From NCBI GenBank assembly GCA_948567375.1, contig OX419762.1, positions 55,198,841 through 55,262,840 of the forward strand: DNA of 64,000 bases. The letters run 5' to 3'. Origin of the DNA: Lunularia cruciata (taxonomy: Eukaryota > Streptophyta > Marchantiopsida > Lunulariales > Lunulariaceae). Position numbers and translations under genes: made by a program. This document shows, piece by piece, positions 53,670-64,000 of this stretch. The number at the start of each line of letters is the position of its first letter. Within the stretch, counting starts at the first letter, position 1. The notes under the pieces were generated by a model. The model was not told the DNA's origin. It made no database searches and saw only the letters and a list, made by a program, of their open reading frames with translations.

Positions 53670-56600
53670 TGTTAATTCATGAGTTTTCATTCTTTAAGTT
53701 CTTTAATAGGTTTGTACTATTAATTCTTGAAAAAACTGACCATCTTTGGTGTTTTAATTACTGCTATCCTAAATCAGTCTAAGTTGTATGAAGAATGGAG
53801 ACCTCATTCATTCCGTGTGATATCCCATTGATAAGATTACCAATAAAATTTTATTTCTATTTATAAAAAACCACTATGTTTACTCTATTTCTTCTTTCAC
53901 TTCTGACCGTGCACGTCATAACCATGAGGGACATTAAGTACTTTTTGGCCCTAGAGACACACAAGTACAAATTAGAAATTGTAATGAAAGGTGAATGTGA
54001 TGATACTTATGCTATCTTTGAATTTTGAAATTTCCTTTGAGGTCTAGAAACATTAAAAACTGGAGTATAAATATATTCATCCATCAAAGATTTAGATATA
54101 TATGTAGTTGACTATAATTAAATTTTATTCTACATAATATGCATAATTATGATAGTATTGTTCCATCCAAACATCTACTTCCGTATATCAACATACGCCA
54201 AGATACTTAAATATAATAAAAGTAATCTAAAATAGAAGAGGTTGTATTGATAACGTGAAATCTATATATGCTAGTTTGATACACATGATGCATAATTTTC
54301 CTAAATAATTTATTATCCTACACAATGAACTTAAATTCTTCAACAAAATAATTAAGTAAGTATAGTCCTTCCTCCATACTTTCCTCGTCTTCATCCACCT
54401 AGGAGTACTAAACTTGAACATTTATGAAAATTATAATTTGTGCTACCATAGTAGTTGGGAACTAACTACAAATCACAAATTCAAACTATAATACATACAA
54501 TAACAATATGCATCTTACCATTTGGACTTGGTTCCTTGTAGAACCTTGTGGTTTATGGTGACTAAAGATAATTCTTTTTCTATCAAAAGCCATTGCTAGA
54601 TAAAGATACCAAATTGCTTGTCTAACTCCATAATTCCGCAATTCATATGGTGCTCAATGGAGCAAAGTAAAGCAATTCCATTATCAAAAAATGATTTTAC
54701 ACACATTCCTTTGCACTACTAGTAGATCAGAGCATGAGATTTCTGTAATAGGAAATCTATCCAAAAATCACATCTGGATACTCTAACTTTAGAAAGACAA
54801 CAAAACACATTGTTGATACTTGATAGAACATCTACTTCATAGTATTAGAGTAAGAGGTAAAGTTAAGTATAGACCTTATTTCCTCTTGGTCTAGTAACCA
54901 ATCATGATGTACTTGTTGCAAGGTTGATCCTAGAACCACCAAAGCTAAACACTATGCTTATCTTTGTGAATACACTAAGTTAAGAAAGAAACCACCTTTA
55001 GAGAAAAAGAATATGCCATGAAGTTTGAACAAATAGCTTAATGTATCATATAGTTAAAAATTAGGCATTGGCTGAATAACCTTGTCTAAACTACCAAATT
55101 ATCCAAAAAATGGAAGATGAAAAACTTCCAATGGTCATACAATAATGATATGCATCCCACCATCTGGACTTTGTTCCTTGTAGAACATTGTGATTTGTGG
55201 TGATTAAAGATGATTCTTTCTCTATGAGAAGCCATTGCTGGATAAACACTAAATTTTTTGTCTAACTCCACAAATCTGCAATTCATTTTGAATCAATTGC
55301 AACAAAGTAAATTATTTCCACTATCAAAACAAAGATTTTACACCCATTCCTTTGAACTACTAGTACTTCAAAGCAAGGTAGTTTTTATATGCATCTATAA
55401 GAACCTATGTTATGAAGTTTAAAAAAATAAATTACCATTTCATATAATCAAGACCTATACATTAGTTATATTACCTCGTCTAAACTATGAGATTAATCAG
55501 AATACTAGAACATAGAAAACTTCCAATAGTGAAATATTATTACTTGCTTGAAGCTTGAAGCTTGATACCATATCAAACATTCTTCCTTTTTGAACTCATA
55601 GCTCTGAGTGCGCTTTCACTTCTTGAAAACGTAACCATTGTAAGGTTTGTAAATGATTAAAAATGTAGCCATAATAAGGTTTGTAAACTATGAGTGTTTA
55701 CTTACTTGAAGTTAGGAAATACCTCAACTTTTAACAAGCTGTCATGTTTGCAACAAAATAATCTATAGTTCCAACTCTAGATTGGTCAACCTCTTCTTTG
55801 GAGATGCCTTAAAACACACCTTCTGCATTTCTGTTGTTCCAAGCTCTTGTGTTTCACACCAAAGATCGGAGGTAAAGAGAAAAGGAACACCTACAAGAAT
55901 TGATTATACAATTAGTTCATCTACTTCTTCAAAAATAATTTTTTTCCTTAAGTGTTTCTTTAATACACTTGGGCTTTATTCTAATAAACTTCTCTATATC
56001 TTCATCCTCCTAGAAAATACCAAATATTTATTTATTTATTTATTAAATACACTAAAAGGATAAGAAACTATAACTTAACAACTTCTAAAAAAGACATATA
56101 AAGAATAAGTAATTTCTACTCCATGCAATGCAAAAGGTAGATTTGGATTGTTTCTTCTCTATCAAAAGTGATCAATAATTTATAGTGGTGTAAGATCATG
56201 ATGTGTAGAGAACTTTTTCCAAGGGAATATTAAATTGTAGGTGTGCAACATCATGAGTACAAGATCTTGTGGCATTTGCATCTCTCTATTTCTTGGTCCT
56301 TGAGCAACCTTGTCTTTTTTCACTTGTTAAGTCATTCTCTCATGTATTTATTGTCTACAAGACCTCTCATTATATATCTATTTTCAATGCAATCTTTTAA
56401 ATGTTATCATTAGTAATGATTTTTGTCTCCAAAGTTGGCTTGAACAAGGTACTTTTTAGAAGATGCATTTTCTTGTATCATTCCTCTACAAATTACTAGT
56501 GCTGCTAGTATTCATTATTTAAAATGTCTCATTTAGAGAAATTTTTAATTTGGCATTATTGTCTACCAATAAAATATGTGGATGGCTAAATTCATTCCCA

Positions 56601-57030
56601 TGTTGGTAAATTCACCCCTCACTTGCCATTTATGGCTGCAAGGCATGAAGGAAACATCCAAGGAGGATGAATTTAGCAATTCCCTATATAACTTCTATAT
56701 CATGTTGAACTTATCCAAGGATCAAGGCCTTATCTCATCTAGTTTTTTGGATGTCCTTGCCAAATACTGGTTTTATTGTTGTTTGTATAGCATCAGCTCA
56801 ACTCAAGGAGTTACCTCACCATGTACATATTCTTGCAAAAGGATAAAATAATTTACATGTTGAGCATGTCCATCTTTGGAAATCTACCTCACTTTGCTCC
56901 TTAGATATTCTTAGAGTAAATTTCTAGTGTTGTAGATGTATATCATTACCTCCGCTCAAACCACTCATATTTTCTTGGTTGCAACAATTTATATTCTTGT
57001 TGAGTTTATCGAAGGATTAATGCACTATCT

Positions 57031-57222
57031 TATCTAGCTTGTTAGATATCCTTGGCATATAACTTTTTAATTTTTTAATTGTATAGCATTACCCCAAGCT
57101 AAAGAATTACCTCACCAAATGCATAGTATCTAGCTTGTTAGATATCCTTGGCATATAACTTTTTAATTTTTTAATTGTATAGCATTACCCCAAGCTAAAG
57201 AATTACCTCACCAAATGCATAG
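57031..57222. repeat. Perfect 96-bp tandem duplication
   Basis: 57,031-57,126 and 57,127-57,222 are identical, starting TATCTAGCTTGTTAGATATC. Identity amid otherwise diverged repeats indicates a recent event. Confidence 0.9.
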
Positions 57223-58734
57223 TCTTGGCAAAAGCACAAATATTATTCATTTTGAGTTTATCTAAGATTTGAGTCTCTACTTCATTCAGCTCCTTAGATG
57301 TCCTTGATGTAAATTTTCTCTCCTATAAATATATATCATTACCTCGATTGAAACTAAGGTAAGGTATAGATTGGCATAAAAAAACATAGAGAGTTTTTTC
57401 CATCAAGGTTTGATAGTACACTTGCCTTTTCTTTTATATAGGAGCTTCATCCTCTTCCTCCTTGTGTTTGTGTACCACTATTAAAGTGGTCTTTTCTTTT
57501 ATCATCTTAGATAGCAAATGAAAAATGTTTGAAATATGGAAGAAATTAAGGATGTATGAAGAAGTTCCTTAGAAATTTTGGTGATAAATGTAAGAGGAAG
57601 CAACCGAATGACAACTGAAATAAAATATTGACAAAATTTCTCTTTACTCTTTTAACTTTATATTGTAAAGAAGAATACTTGCATATCTTGACAATTGAAG
57701 TGAAATTGTTAAAGTTTTAAAATTTGTAGTAAAAGTATCCAAAGCTTCCAATGTAAATGTAGTAACATCATTCTATGTAAAATTATCTCCAATTATTTGC
57801 AATATAAAACTCTAATTTTAATTCATTCCTATATATATTTTATTTAACCTAAAAAATATTTAATTATTACTAAATTTCAATTGATAAAAAATATCCATTC
57901 AAATTAACAGAAACTGAGTCAAAAAATAAGGTACCTCAAAGGATATTAGGATGTTGTAAATATCTTCCAAAATAGAAAAAAATTCAATGTGGATGACGGA
58001 TTTCATATCTACAAACTATTGATATTATTTCGAAACTTGAAGCAAATAATAAAATAGTTTCCTAACTTTATCACGTTTCTCATTTTAAAATCCTTCATTA
58101 AATATCATTGTTGTAACTTGTATCAATCTATCCACAAGTTATAATGACTCTTTCTTCATTATAAACTACTTGAAAACAATCTCATCGCAAACAAGTAGAT
58201 ATTCATATGCAATATTAGGCATATCTGAAGCAAGTTTTGAACCTTATATCCTCTTCTAGAGAACTTTACTAAAGTAAATTAGAATTGAAGATTTTTCTGT
58301 TTTGGAGTAGCTTAACATATCTCATTTTTTTGAGATATATCTAATTTAAATATTTAAGAAATCTTTCCATTTGATTTTAATGAGTGTAATTAATAAGCTC
58401 AGTTATAAATATATAAAATAATTTTTAGAACACATATTATTATAGAAAAAAGATCAAATTAAGATTAGATGACTATTATATGATGAATCAAGCATTGCAG
58501 GTTATAAACATCTCACATATATCCTATCCTATGTATGATCTCAAATAGTACTCTTATCTTAAAAATTAAGAACTAACACATAGTAACCAATTATTGAGAT
58601 CCAATATTTCATATATGAAAATCTTTAAATAAAATTGGTGTGAAATGTTGGTGTTTAATTACAACTAGAGCATCCAAAAGCACACTTTAGAATTGGAAAA
58701 AAGATATTTTTAAGTTATCCTTTATTTTGTCCTT

Positions 58735-58830
58735 ATATATATATAGATATATATATATATATATACTTATACTTATACTCAAAACATATATACTTATACT
58801 CAAAACATATATATATATATACTCAAAACA
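58735..58830. repeat. TA-rich and TACTCAAAACATATA repeat tract
   Basis: Short TA runs with three TACTCAAAACA-type units at about 58,776, 58,796 and 58,820. Confidence 0.75.
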
Positions 58831-59195
58831 GCATTTTGATAGCAAAAAGATCATACATAATCTAATTGGATGGAATTTGGATATAAGTTTATAAAATCAT
58901 AACATCGATATCTATGGGTTCTAAGATTTACCCAGCAACTATTAAGTAAATGTTCATTTGTCTGATTATAGACATACTTTACAACGAATAAAAAATGGAT
59001 GTCAAAGTTTCAAATCACATCAAAGAATGCATATAAAAGAACAGCGAGAACTTCATTTTATATTTATTAGGAAAACATCATCAATTAGAGTGGAGGAGTA
59101 GGTGTGCTTTACGTAGATAACATGAATCAGACCAATCATAACACAACTCCAAATTAAACAAGATAATGACTTAATTATACAGTAAGTAAGGGAAA

Positions 59196-59386
59196 GGCGA
59201 CCGCGTAGAGAACAAGAAGGATGGAAGACCCATCCTTCTTGTTCAAGGGAGAGACTAAAAAGGTAAATGGGGCTAGGTCTCAATAGAGTCTATATGAGAA
59301 ATTTGCCCTATTGCACCTAAGATATTCGAGTTATGCAAGTCTTATGGTCTACAAACAACCGGAACATCACCTAGTGTGATTGCTTT
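59196..59386 (-). mobile_element. LINE 3'-tail insertion, copy 3
   Basis: Starts GGCGACCGCGTAGAG and follows the tail of the 34,964 copy through GTCTATATGAGAAAT and ATCACCTAGTGTGATT. Only about 190 bp of the LINE 3' end are present, typical of severe 5' truncation. It holds a 15-bp perfect hairpin at 59,210-59,244. Confidence 0.75.
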
Positions 59387-59735
59387 TTTATTATATAATA
59401 CTTGCAGAGAAACACATGAGTAAAATAATCATATAATAATTAGATATTGCATAATTTCTGATGAAAATTGTATGTAAATGAAATTTTTTAATAAAATTAG
59501 AGAAATTTAACATGAGTCAAAACTTTAGTTCACCAACCTAGTTAATTAAGATATATATTGTGTAATGTAAGACATTCTATCCAAACTCATCTTTTATATT
59601 TATAATTATAATTAGGATGTACGGTTTATAATGATGATTAATATGATCAACACGGAAACTCAGCCCTCTAACTTCTAGGAGATAGTATAGAATACCTCGT
59701 TAGAATCTTACAATATACAAGCTAAATTTTTGAGA

Positions 59736-59766
59736 AAGGGCGACCGCGTGGAAAACAGAAGGATGG
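59736..59766 (-). mobile_element. Very short LINE tail, copy 4
   Basis: GGGCGACCGCGTGG and CAGAAGGATGG match the extreme 3' end of the LINE family on the minus strand. Only about 31 bp. Confidence 0.55.
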
Positions 59767-62700
59767 CAAATTCAAGTTTCATGTTATATCCCTGTGAATC
59801 TCGTTCGACCATAAAATCTACGTGGAGGAGACGTGGAATCTCTAACGAAACTGATGACGTGGATGCAATGTCCCGTGAGGTTTCTCGGATAAATTCCGAT
59901 CCGCATGATGTTACATACAGTGGGTTTCTATCTCGGTTTTGAAAGTGCCACGTAGCACTCTATGCCTGTCATGACCAGCCCACTCTCGCATGGTTAGCCG
60001 CGAGTCAAGTGGCAGGGGTAATCGGCGTAATTCCTCGAAGCCGACATGTCTGGAACACATTGATTCGTTTTGTCTTGCATCTCTGACAGATAACTCAAAT
60101 TGTGGTCAGCTTTGCTTTCAGCTAAGACTACGTAGCGGCCCAGAGAAGTTTCAAGAATGTACAGTATCTTTGTTCAACTTTTCACGAGTCGGAGTGCTAC
60201 CAATGAGGTTGTCCCACATGACGTATCCGTACATTGGTGGACGTTGTGGCGGCAGAGACGATTCCGCAACATGAACGGAACAAACTATGTTTCTCCATTC
60301 ATAGTTTAGCGATAAATCAACACTGGATAGGACGGCATACGTCTATGCTTTTGTTGACATCTACTGCAGTATGTGGATGTCCCAATAAATGACAGTTTCG
60401 TACATTGGTGGACGTTGTTGCGGCAGAGATGATTCGCAAATGAATGTAACAAACGGTCTCTTCATTCATAAACGTCGTCCAGAAAGTCGAAATATTATCG
60501 TTAAACACACGTTAAGGGTTGTTATTATACCTGGGCGGCGTGAAAATTATTGAATGAGTTCGGCCGATCTCGCCAACACATGGTACAGTCTGTAAACTAC
60601 TTTCTAATGAGCTTACTTTTCGTGAGTTCATAGCGAGTTTGCTCAAGAAATTAAAAAAGTTAATTGTCATCCAGAGGAAACTTCTCATACCGAACAATCT
60701 TATCGTAACCGTAAGCACATTAAAATCTGCTATCATTCATCATGTTTCTTTCAATATATCCATCGCATACGAGTTAATCCTAAATTATATTTTACGTGGC
60801 ATCAATTTTTTAACATAATCATAATATACGCGAATTTAATACTAAAAAATATTTTCCGTCACGTCAGGTTTTCATGGATTTGAAAAAGCTCGTTTCTGCT
60901 TTGCGAATACATTATAGTCTCGCGATAAATCAATACTAACCAGTTGGATAGGACGGCATTCGATTATGTATGCCACTATTTGGACTTGCATGCTCATTTT
61001 GTTTGACATCTACTTCAGTATGTGATGTTGGGATGCGTCTTTGAGAAGATTCTATCATTCATGTAGTATAACCGTGTTGCTTATGGTAATCATGGAGACA
61101 ATTCTAGTGAACAATTCTAGCGACAATTCTAGAAATTGACAGTATTTGATGTTTCTCTTGTTGTAAAAGTGACCGCCTTTTGAATGCTCATGGAGGCATG
61201 CGACCAATCTTAGTTTATAATGGTCTTTTCCGTGGATCGCGTGTGAAGAACCCGAGATTGCAAGATTTCCACATAGACATCGAGATTGCGAGAAGTTGAA
61301 TGTACATTCTTGTAAAAGCTAAAGCCGCAATCTTGATCATAGAGTTAGTGAAGCTACAGTACCGTCTTTCAATGCAGTGTAGAGCGTCGGCACGAACCGT
61401 CAAGTTCGCAGTCGGTGTAAATGAACTGTGGAGCAGGGGGAACTCACACTACTGTAGATCAAAAGAAGCTGCCGTAACAATGAAAACTGTGACCGCGTGT
61501 AAATCGACCTCGATCCCTTATACTCCAAGTAACGTTTGGGGGATTTCGGCTCGAAGGAAGTTTGCTAAAATATTCAACTGATTGTGCGTTGCAGGTTGTA
61601 GACAAACGATAAACTTCACGTGAGCTTCAGACGATGACATTCTTGTGATTCGCCGACCGGTAGAACAACGGAAGGTATCTCAACTAGATCAAAATTACTG
61701 TGAATAGCCGTGCGATCCCGCTCTGCATTGAGATTGTACAACGGTAGGCTTTTGCCTGAAAGATTCAAACGTCGTTATCAGGCCAGCATCATGGGACCTT
61801 GTGTATGTAATTTTTTGGTCTGGCTTTCTAGGTGGAAATCTGCCGTGGTGCACACGTTGGAATCTCGAGACGGTGCTTCCATCCAACTTATCAGTGCATA
61901 CAGCTAGTAGAATCTCTATAGTAAAGAATTGAGGGAAGATTCTTCTCATTTCAACTACAGCTCCAGCCTTTCACTCTATTCTATTTCATAATCGCTGCAG
62001 GTGGAACAATTTACAGTCAATTCAACTTGCTCAGAGTTTACATACAGACAAAATAAAATCGTACAAAATTGCATTTGCAATTATAGGTACCTCCCATAGA
62101 GGACATCTCACACTACTTCCTCACTCTTGTGGAAAGATCGAACAAATCGAAAGCATTCCACTGAACATGGTGTCGATACAAATCATGGATTCTTCAACTT
62201 TCCAATGATTTGAACCGTCAGTGCATATCAATAACCCTCAAAGTCTTCTTTGACCTCAAACTACGGAGTACCTGGAAAAGATCTCCAAAACGTCTCATTG
62301 CTCTCCATGTTACCCTCCGGAAACAAAAGTGCCAATCGAAACTTTCATTTCCAAAGCCAGATCCTGGCACACACAAATTTACATGCAAATCCGCTCTCTA
62401 CTTAGACACAAGCTCCTAGGAGTTTAGCATATGCCTGGCTCCGATGATTGCGGCCCGTGATAAATCTTCAAAGTGTGAAATCAAAGATCACAAGATCATG
62501 TGCATCTCTAACAATTTCATCTCCTCAACTCCAAAACCAAGAGCTTTGAGTTGATACCTTGAGTTAAGAAAACTTTATTCAAGCACGGTTTGATAACAAA
62601 CCAAAGACTTGACCGAGAAACTATAGTACAAGAAATTACTCATCAGAGCATAAGACTTATAAAAGGGCAAATAAGTAGAATTCACTTAATATTGATGAAG

Positions 62701-63737
62701 TGTAACCGGAAGACATTTTTATGTTCAGGAAACAGTTGCATGTGTGTATTGAGAACCATCGATTATTGCCTATGTAGAAACATATGCTGAACATCTTCAC
62801 CATAGTAATCTGAATATATCTAAACCAGAATGCCACCCAGTAAATACCTTTTTGAAACTATAACTAGCAACGATGAGATAAACGTAACATTGACAGAATC
62901 ATGCCCAATAGAAAGATCACAACTTAGAAATCAAGTCGTCACGATAACTCAAAACTATGTCAGAATACAACCAATGATGAAAGGTCAGTTGTCTTTTTGT
63001 TTGTTTCGCACGTCTACAACCAATATAGAAGCTTAGGTTGACAAAAGGTGAGCTTCTTACAAACTTTTACACGTCCCGTGGAAATTAGTATACCCTCAAT
63101 AAAAGCTACTTTTCATGATGCAGAGTAGTTAACAACCATGCGGACAAAGAAATCACTGCTCTTGTCGACAAATATAGAAAGTTTGTGTAAGCAACGTGCC
63201 CTGACGATATTCAAGTTAGTGCATTCTTGACAAAGACAGCGCTTTCATATGCAAGGAGTAACGACCATCTGCACTATCAGGTCACGACTCTCGTCAAGAA
63301 ATATGTGAAATTTGTACGGGAACCTCCCTTACGAATCATTCACATAGTCAGACATACTATCCTAGCCTTACAGAATGAATTGTAATTGCAGTCCTCAAAC
63401 ATGATTAACATCATCGTGCAGCAGTATGTGATATGACGCAGTATCCTCCCTCAACAACCGAAGAGTGAGAAAATTGAACTTTCTCTCCCTGACTCATGAA
63501 GCATAAACCACAAACCACACAAGATCTATGGAGCGTAACTAAAACTAGACGTCCTAAAGTCCGTTAGGTTTGAATTAAGGGAAAACAAAACATTCCGTTC
63601 TTTGCGGTTCACAATCTTAAGCCCTGTCTTTCGGAGGAGAACTTTCCATTGTAGTAACTAGAAGATCGGCATTCTCAAAATCAGAGACAATTGCAGTTTC
63701 TGTTTCTGATCTCATCAAAGGACATTCGAGTCTCTAG
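59767..63737. other. CpG-retaining sequence, no gene recognised
   Basis: Short frames on both strands, none assigned. A block at about 60,220-60,300 is repeated at 60,400-60,480 (shared GTACATTGGTGGACGTTGT and GCGGCAGAGA), and GCGATAAATCAA with GGATAGGACGGCAT occurs at 60,309 and 60,922. These may be fragments of a host gene with introns or of its promoter. Confidence 0.35.
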
Positions 63738-63995
63738 TTATCTGGAGGTAACTATGACATGTGAGCATGACCAAATCATACTGTAAAGTAGTCCTTTGAA
63801 GTTTGGGAGTTGCTTTTGACAAGGTTTCCTATGCTTCGCAAAGAGAAACGTCGGGGATGTTTGTAGCCACTCACAAAATTTCCAAAGGCGCTCGTTCAAC
63901 CCATAGATGTCGAAGATAATCCCGTCTTCATTAAAAATGCGATTGTAAGACCAGCTGTGCGACAACAAAAGCAAGTGCTTGTGTGCTCGAGACAT
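63738..63995 (-). CDS. Uncharacterised ORF at the window end
   Basis: About 85 codons with DGIIFDIYGLNERLWKFCEW, an ordinary globular composition. No family is recognised and the region upstream is cut by the window. It may be a chance frame. Confidence 0.25.
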   Translation of the reverse strand: MSRAHKHLLLLSHSWSYNRIFNEDGIIFDIYGLNERLWKFCEWLQTSPTFLFAKHRKPCQKQLPNFKGLLYSMIWSCSHVIVTSR

Positions 63996-64000
63996 TGTTC

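Larger units (their letters stand above)
53667..59190. other. AT-rich spacer with local duplications, no gene recognised
   Basis: Blocks at about 54,490-54,770 and 55,125-55,400 are diverged copies of each other (shared GTTCCTTGTAGAAC, GAAGCCATTGCT-like, TTTTACAC-CATTCCTTTG). Around 56,680-57,350 a phrase with TTAGATATCCTTGGCAT and GAATTACCTCACCA recurs in several diverged units. All long frames are short and low-complexity. Confidence 0.45.

Noticed and set aside
53531..53782. Tyr-Ile repeat protein
   Set aside because: It is translation of the (TA)n microsatellite.
63738..63995. Conserved host gene at the right edge
   Set aside because: The short frame lacks any recognised motif and its upstream part is outside the window, so it is listed only with low confidence.

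Overview
The window is nuclear DNA from a plant-like (streptophyte) eukaryote with a large, repeat-rich genome. The evidence is several Ty3/gypsy retrotransposon lineages (one with a chromodomain), FAR1-type MULE transposases, a PIF/Harbinger relic, a solo LTR, an organelle-type tRNA-Tyr fossil, and hardly any intact host gene. I cannot name the species. Cytosine methyltransferases captured by LTR retrotransposons have been reported in charophyte algae and dinoflagellates, so an early-diverging streptophyte is plausible, but this is inference.

Layout. 1-0.77 kb: nothing recognised. 0.77-4.02 kb (+): decayed LINE-like element with an N-terminal zinc finger, reverse transcriptase and a C-terminal restriction-like endonuclease. 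4.3 kb: degenerate bacterial-type tRNA-Tyr. 4.8-5.67 kb plus 15.49-15.58 kb (+): one pseudogene with a possible Myb/SANT-like N-terminus and a coiled coil, split by a retrotransposon. 5,666-15,488 (-): the key feature, a 9.8-kb Ty3/gypsy element encoding Gag-PR-DNA methyltransferase-RT-RNase H-integrase-PHD finger. 16.45-24.15 kb (+): a second gypsy element with about 687-bp LTRs, inserted beside a minus-strand gene remnant that continues at 24.2-26.5 kb and contains a 51-bp coiled-coil repeat and a CT microsatellite. 28.3-30.1 kb (-): Harbinger transposase relic. 30.5-32.5 kb: LTR-retrotransposon leader relics. 34.96-36.16 kb (-): second LINE copy, 5'-truncated, with a 9-bp target duplication. 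36.8-38.4 kb (-): MULE relic. 38.8-43.9 kb: CpG-retaining, possibly genic stretch with a 133-codon ORF. 44.2-46.4 kb (+): MULE with 15-bp terminal inverted repeats. 46.4-53.6 kb (-): chromovirus gypsy with tRNA-iMet primer site and a nested solo LTR. 53.6-59.2 kb: AT-rich DNA with local duplications. 59.2 and 59.7 kb: short LINE tails. 59.8-64 kb: CpG-retaining DNA without a recognised gene.

The main discovery candidate is the 5.7-15.5 kb element. Its single polyprotein frame carries a DNMT3/DRM-like C5-cytosine methyltransferase with motifs I, IV, VI, VIII and X between protease and reverse transcriptase, and a C4HC3 PHD finger after the integrase. It therefore pairs a DNA-methylation writer with a probable histone reader. 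Its termini are not ordinary LTRs but split direct repeats (A1-internal-B1-A2-B2), yet it encodes a DDE integrase and is flanked by a 4-bp target duplication. It is inactivated almost only by TAG and TGA codons at positions expected to be Gln, Arg or Trp, a pattern that suggests methylcytosine deamination.
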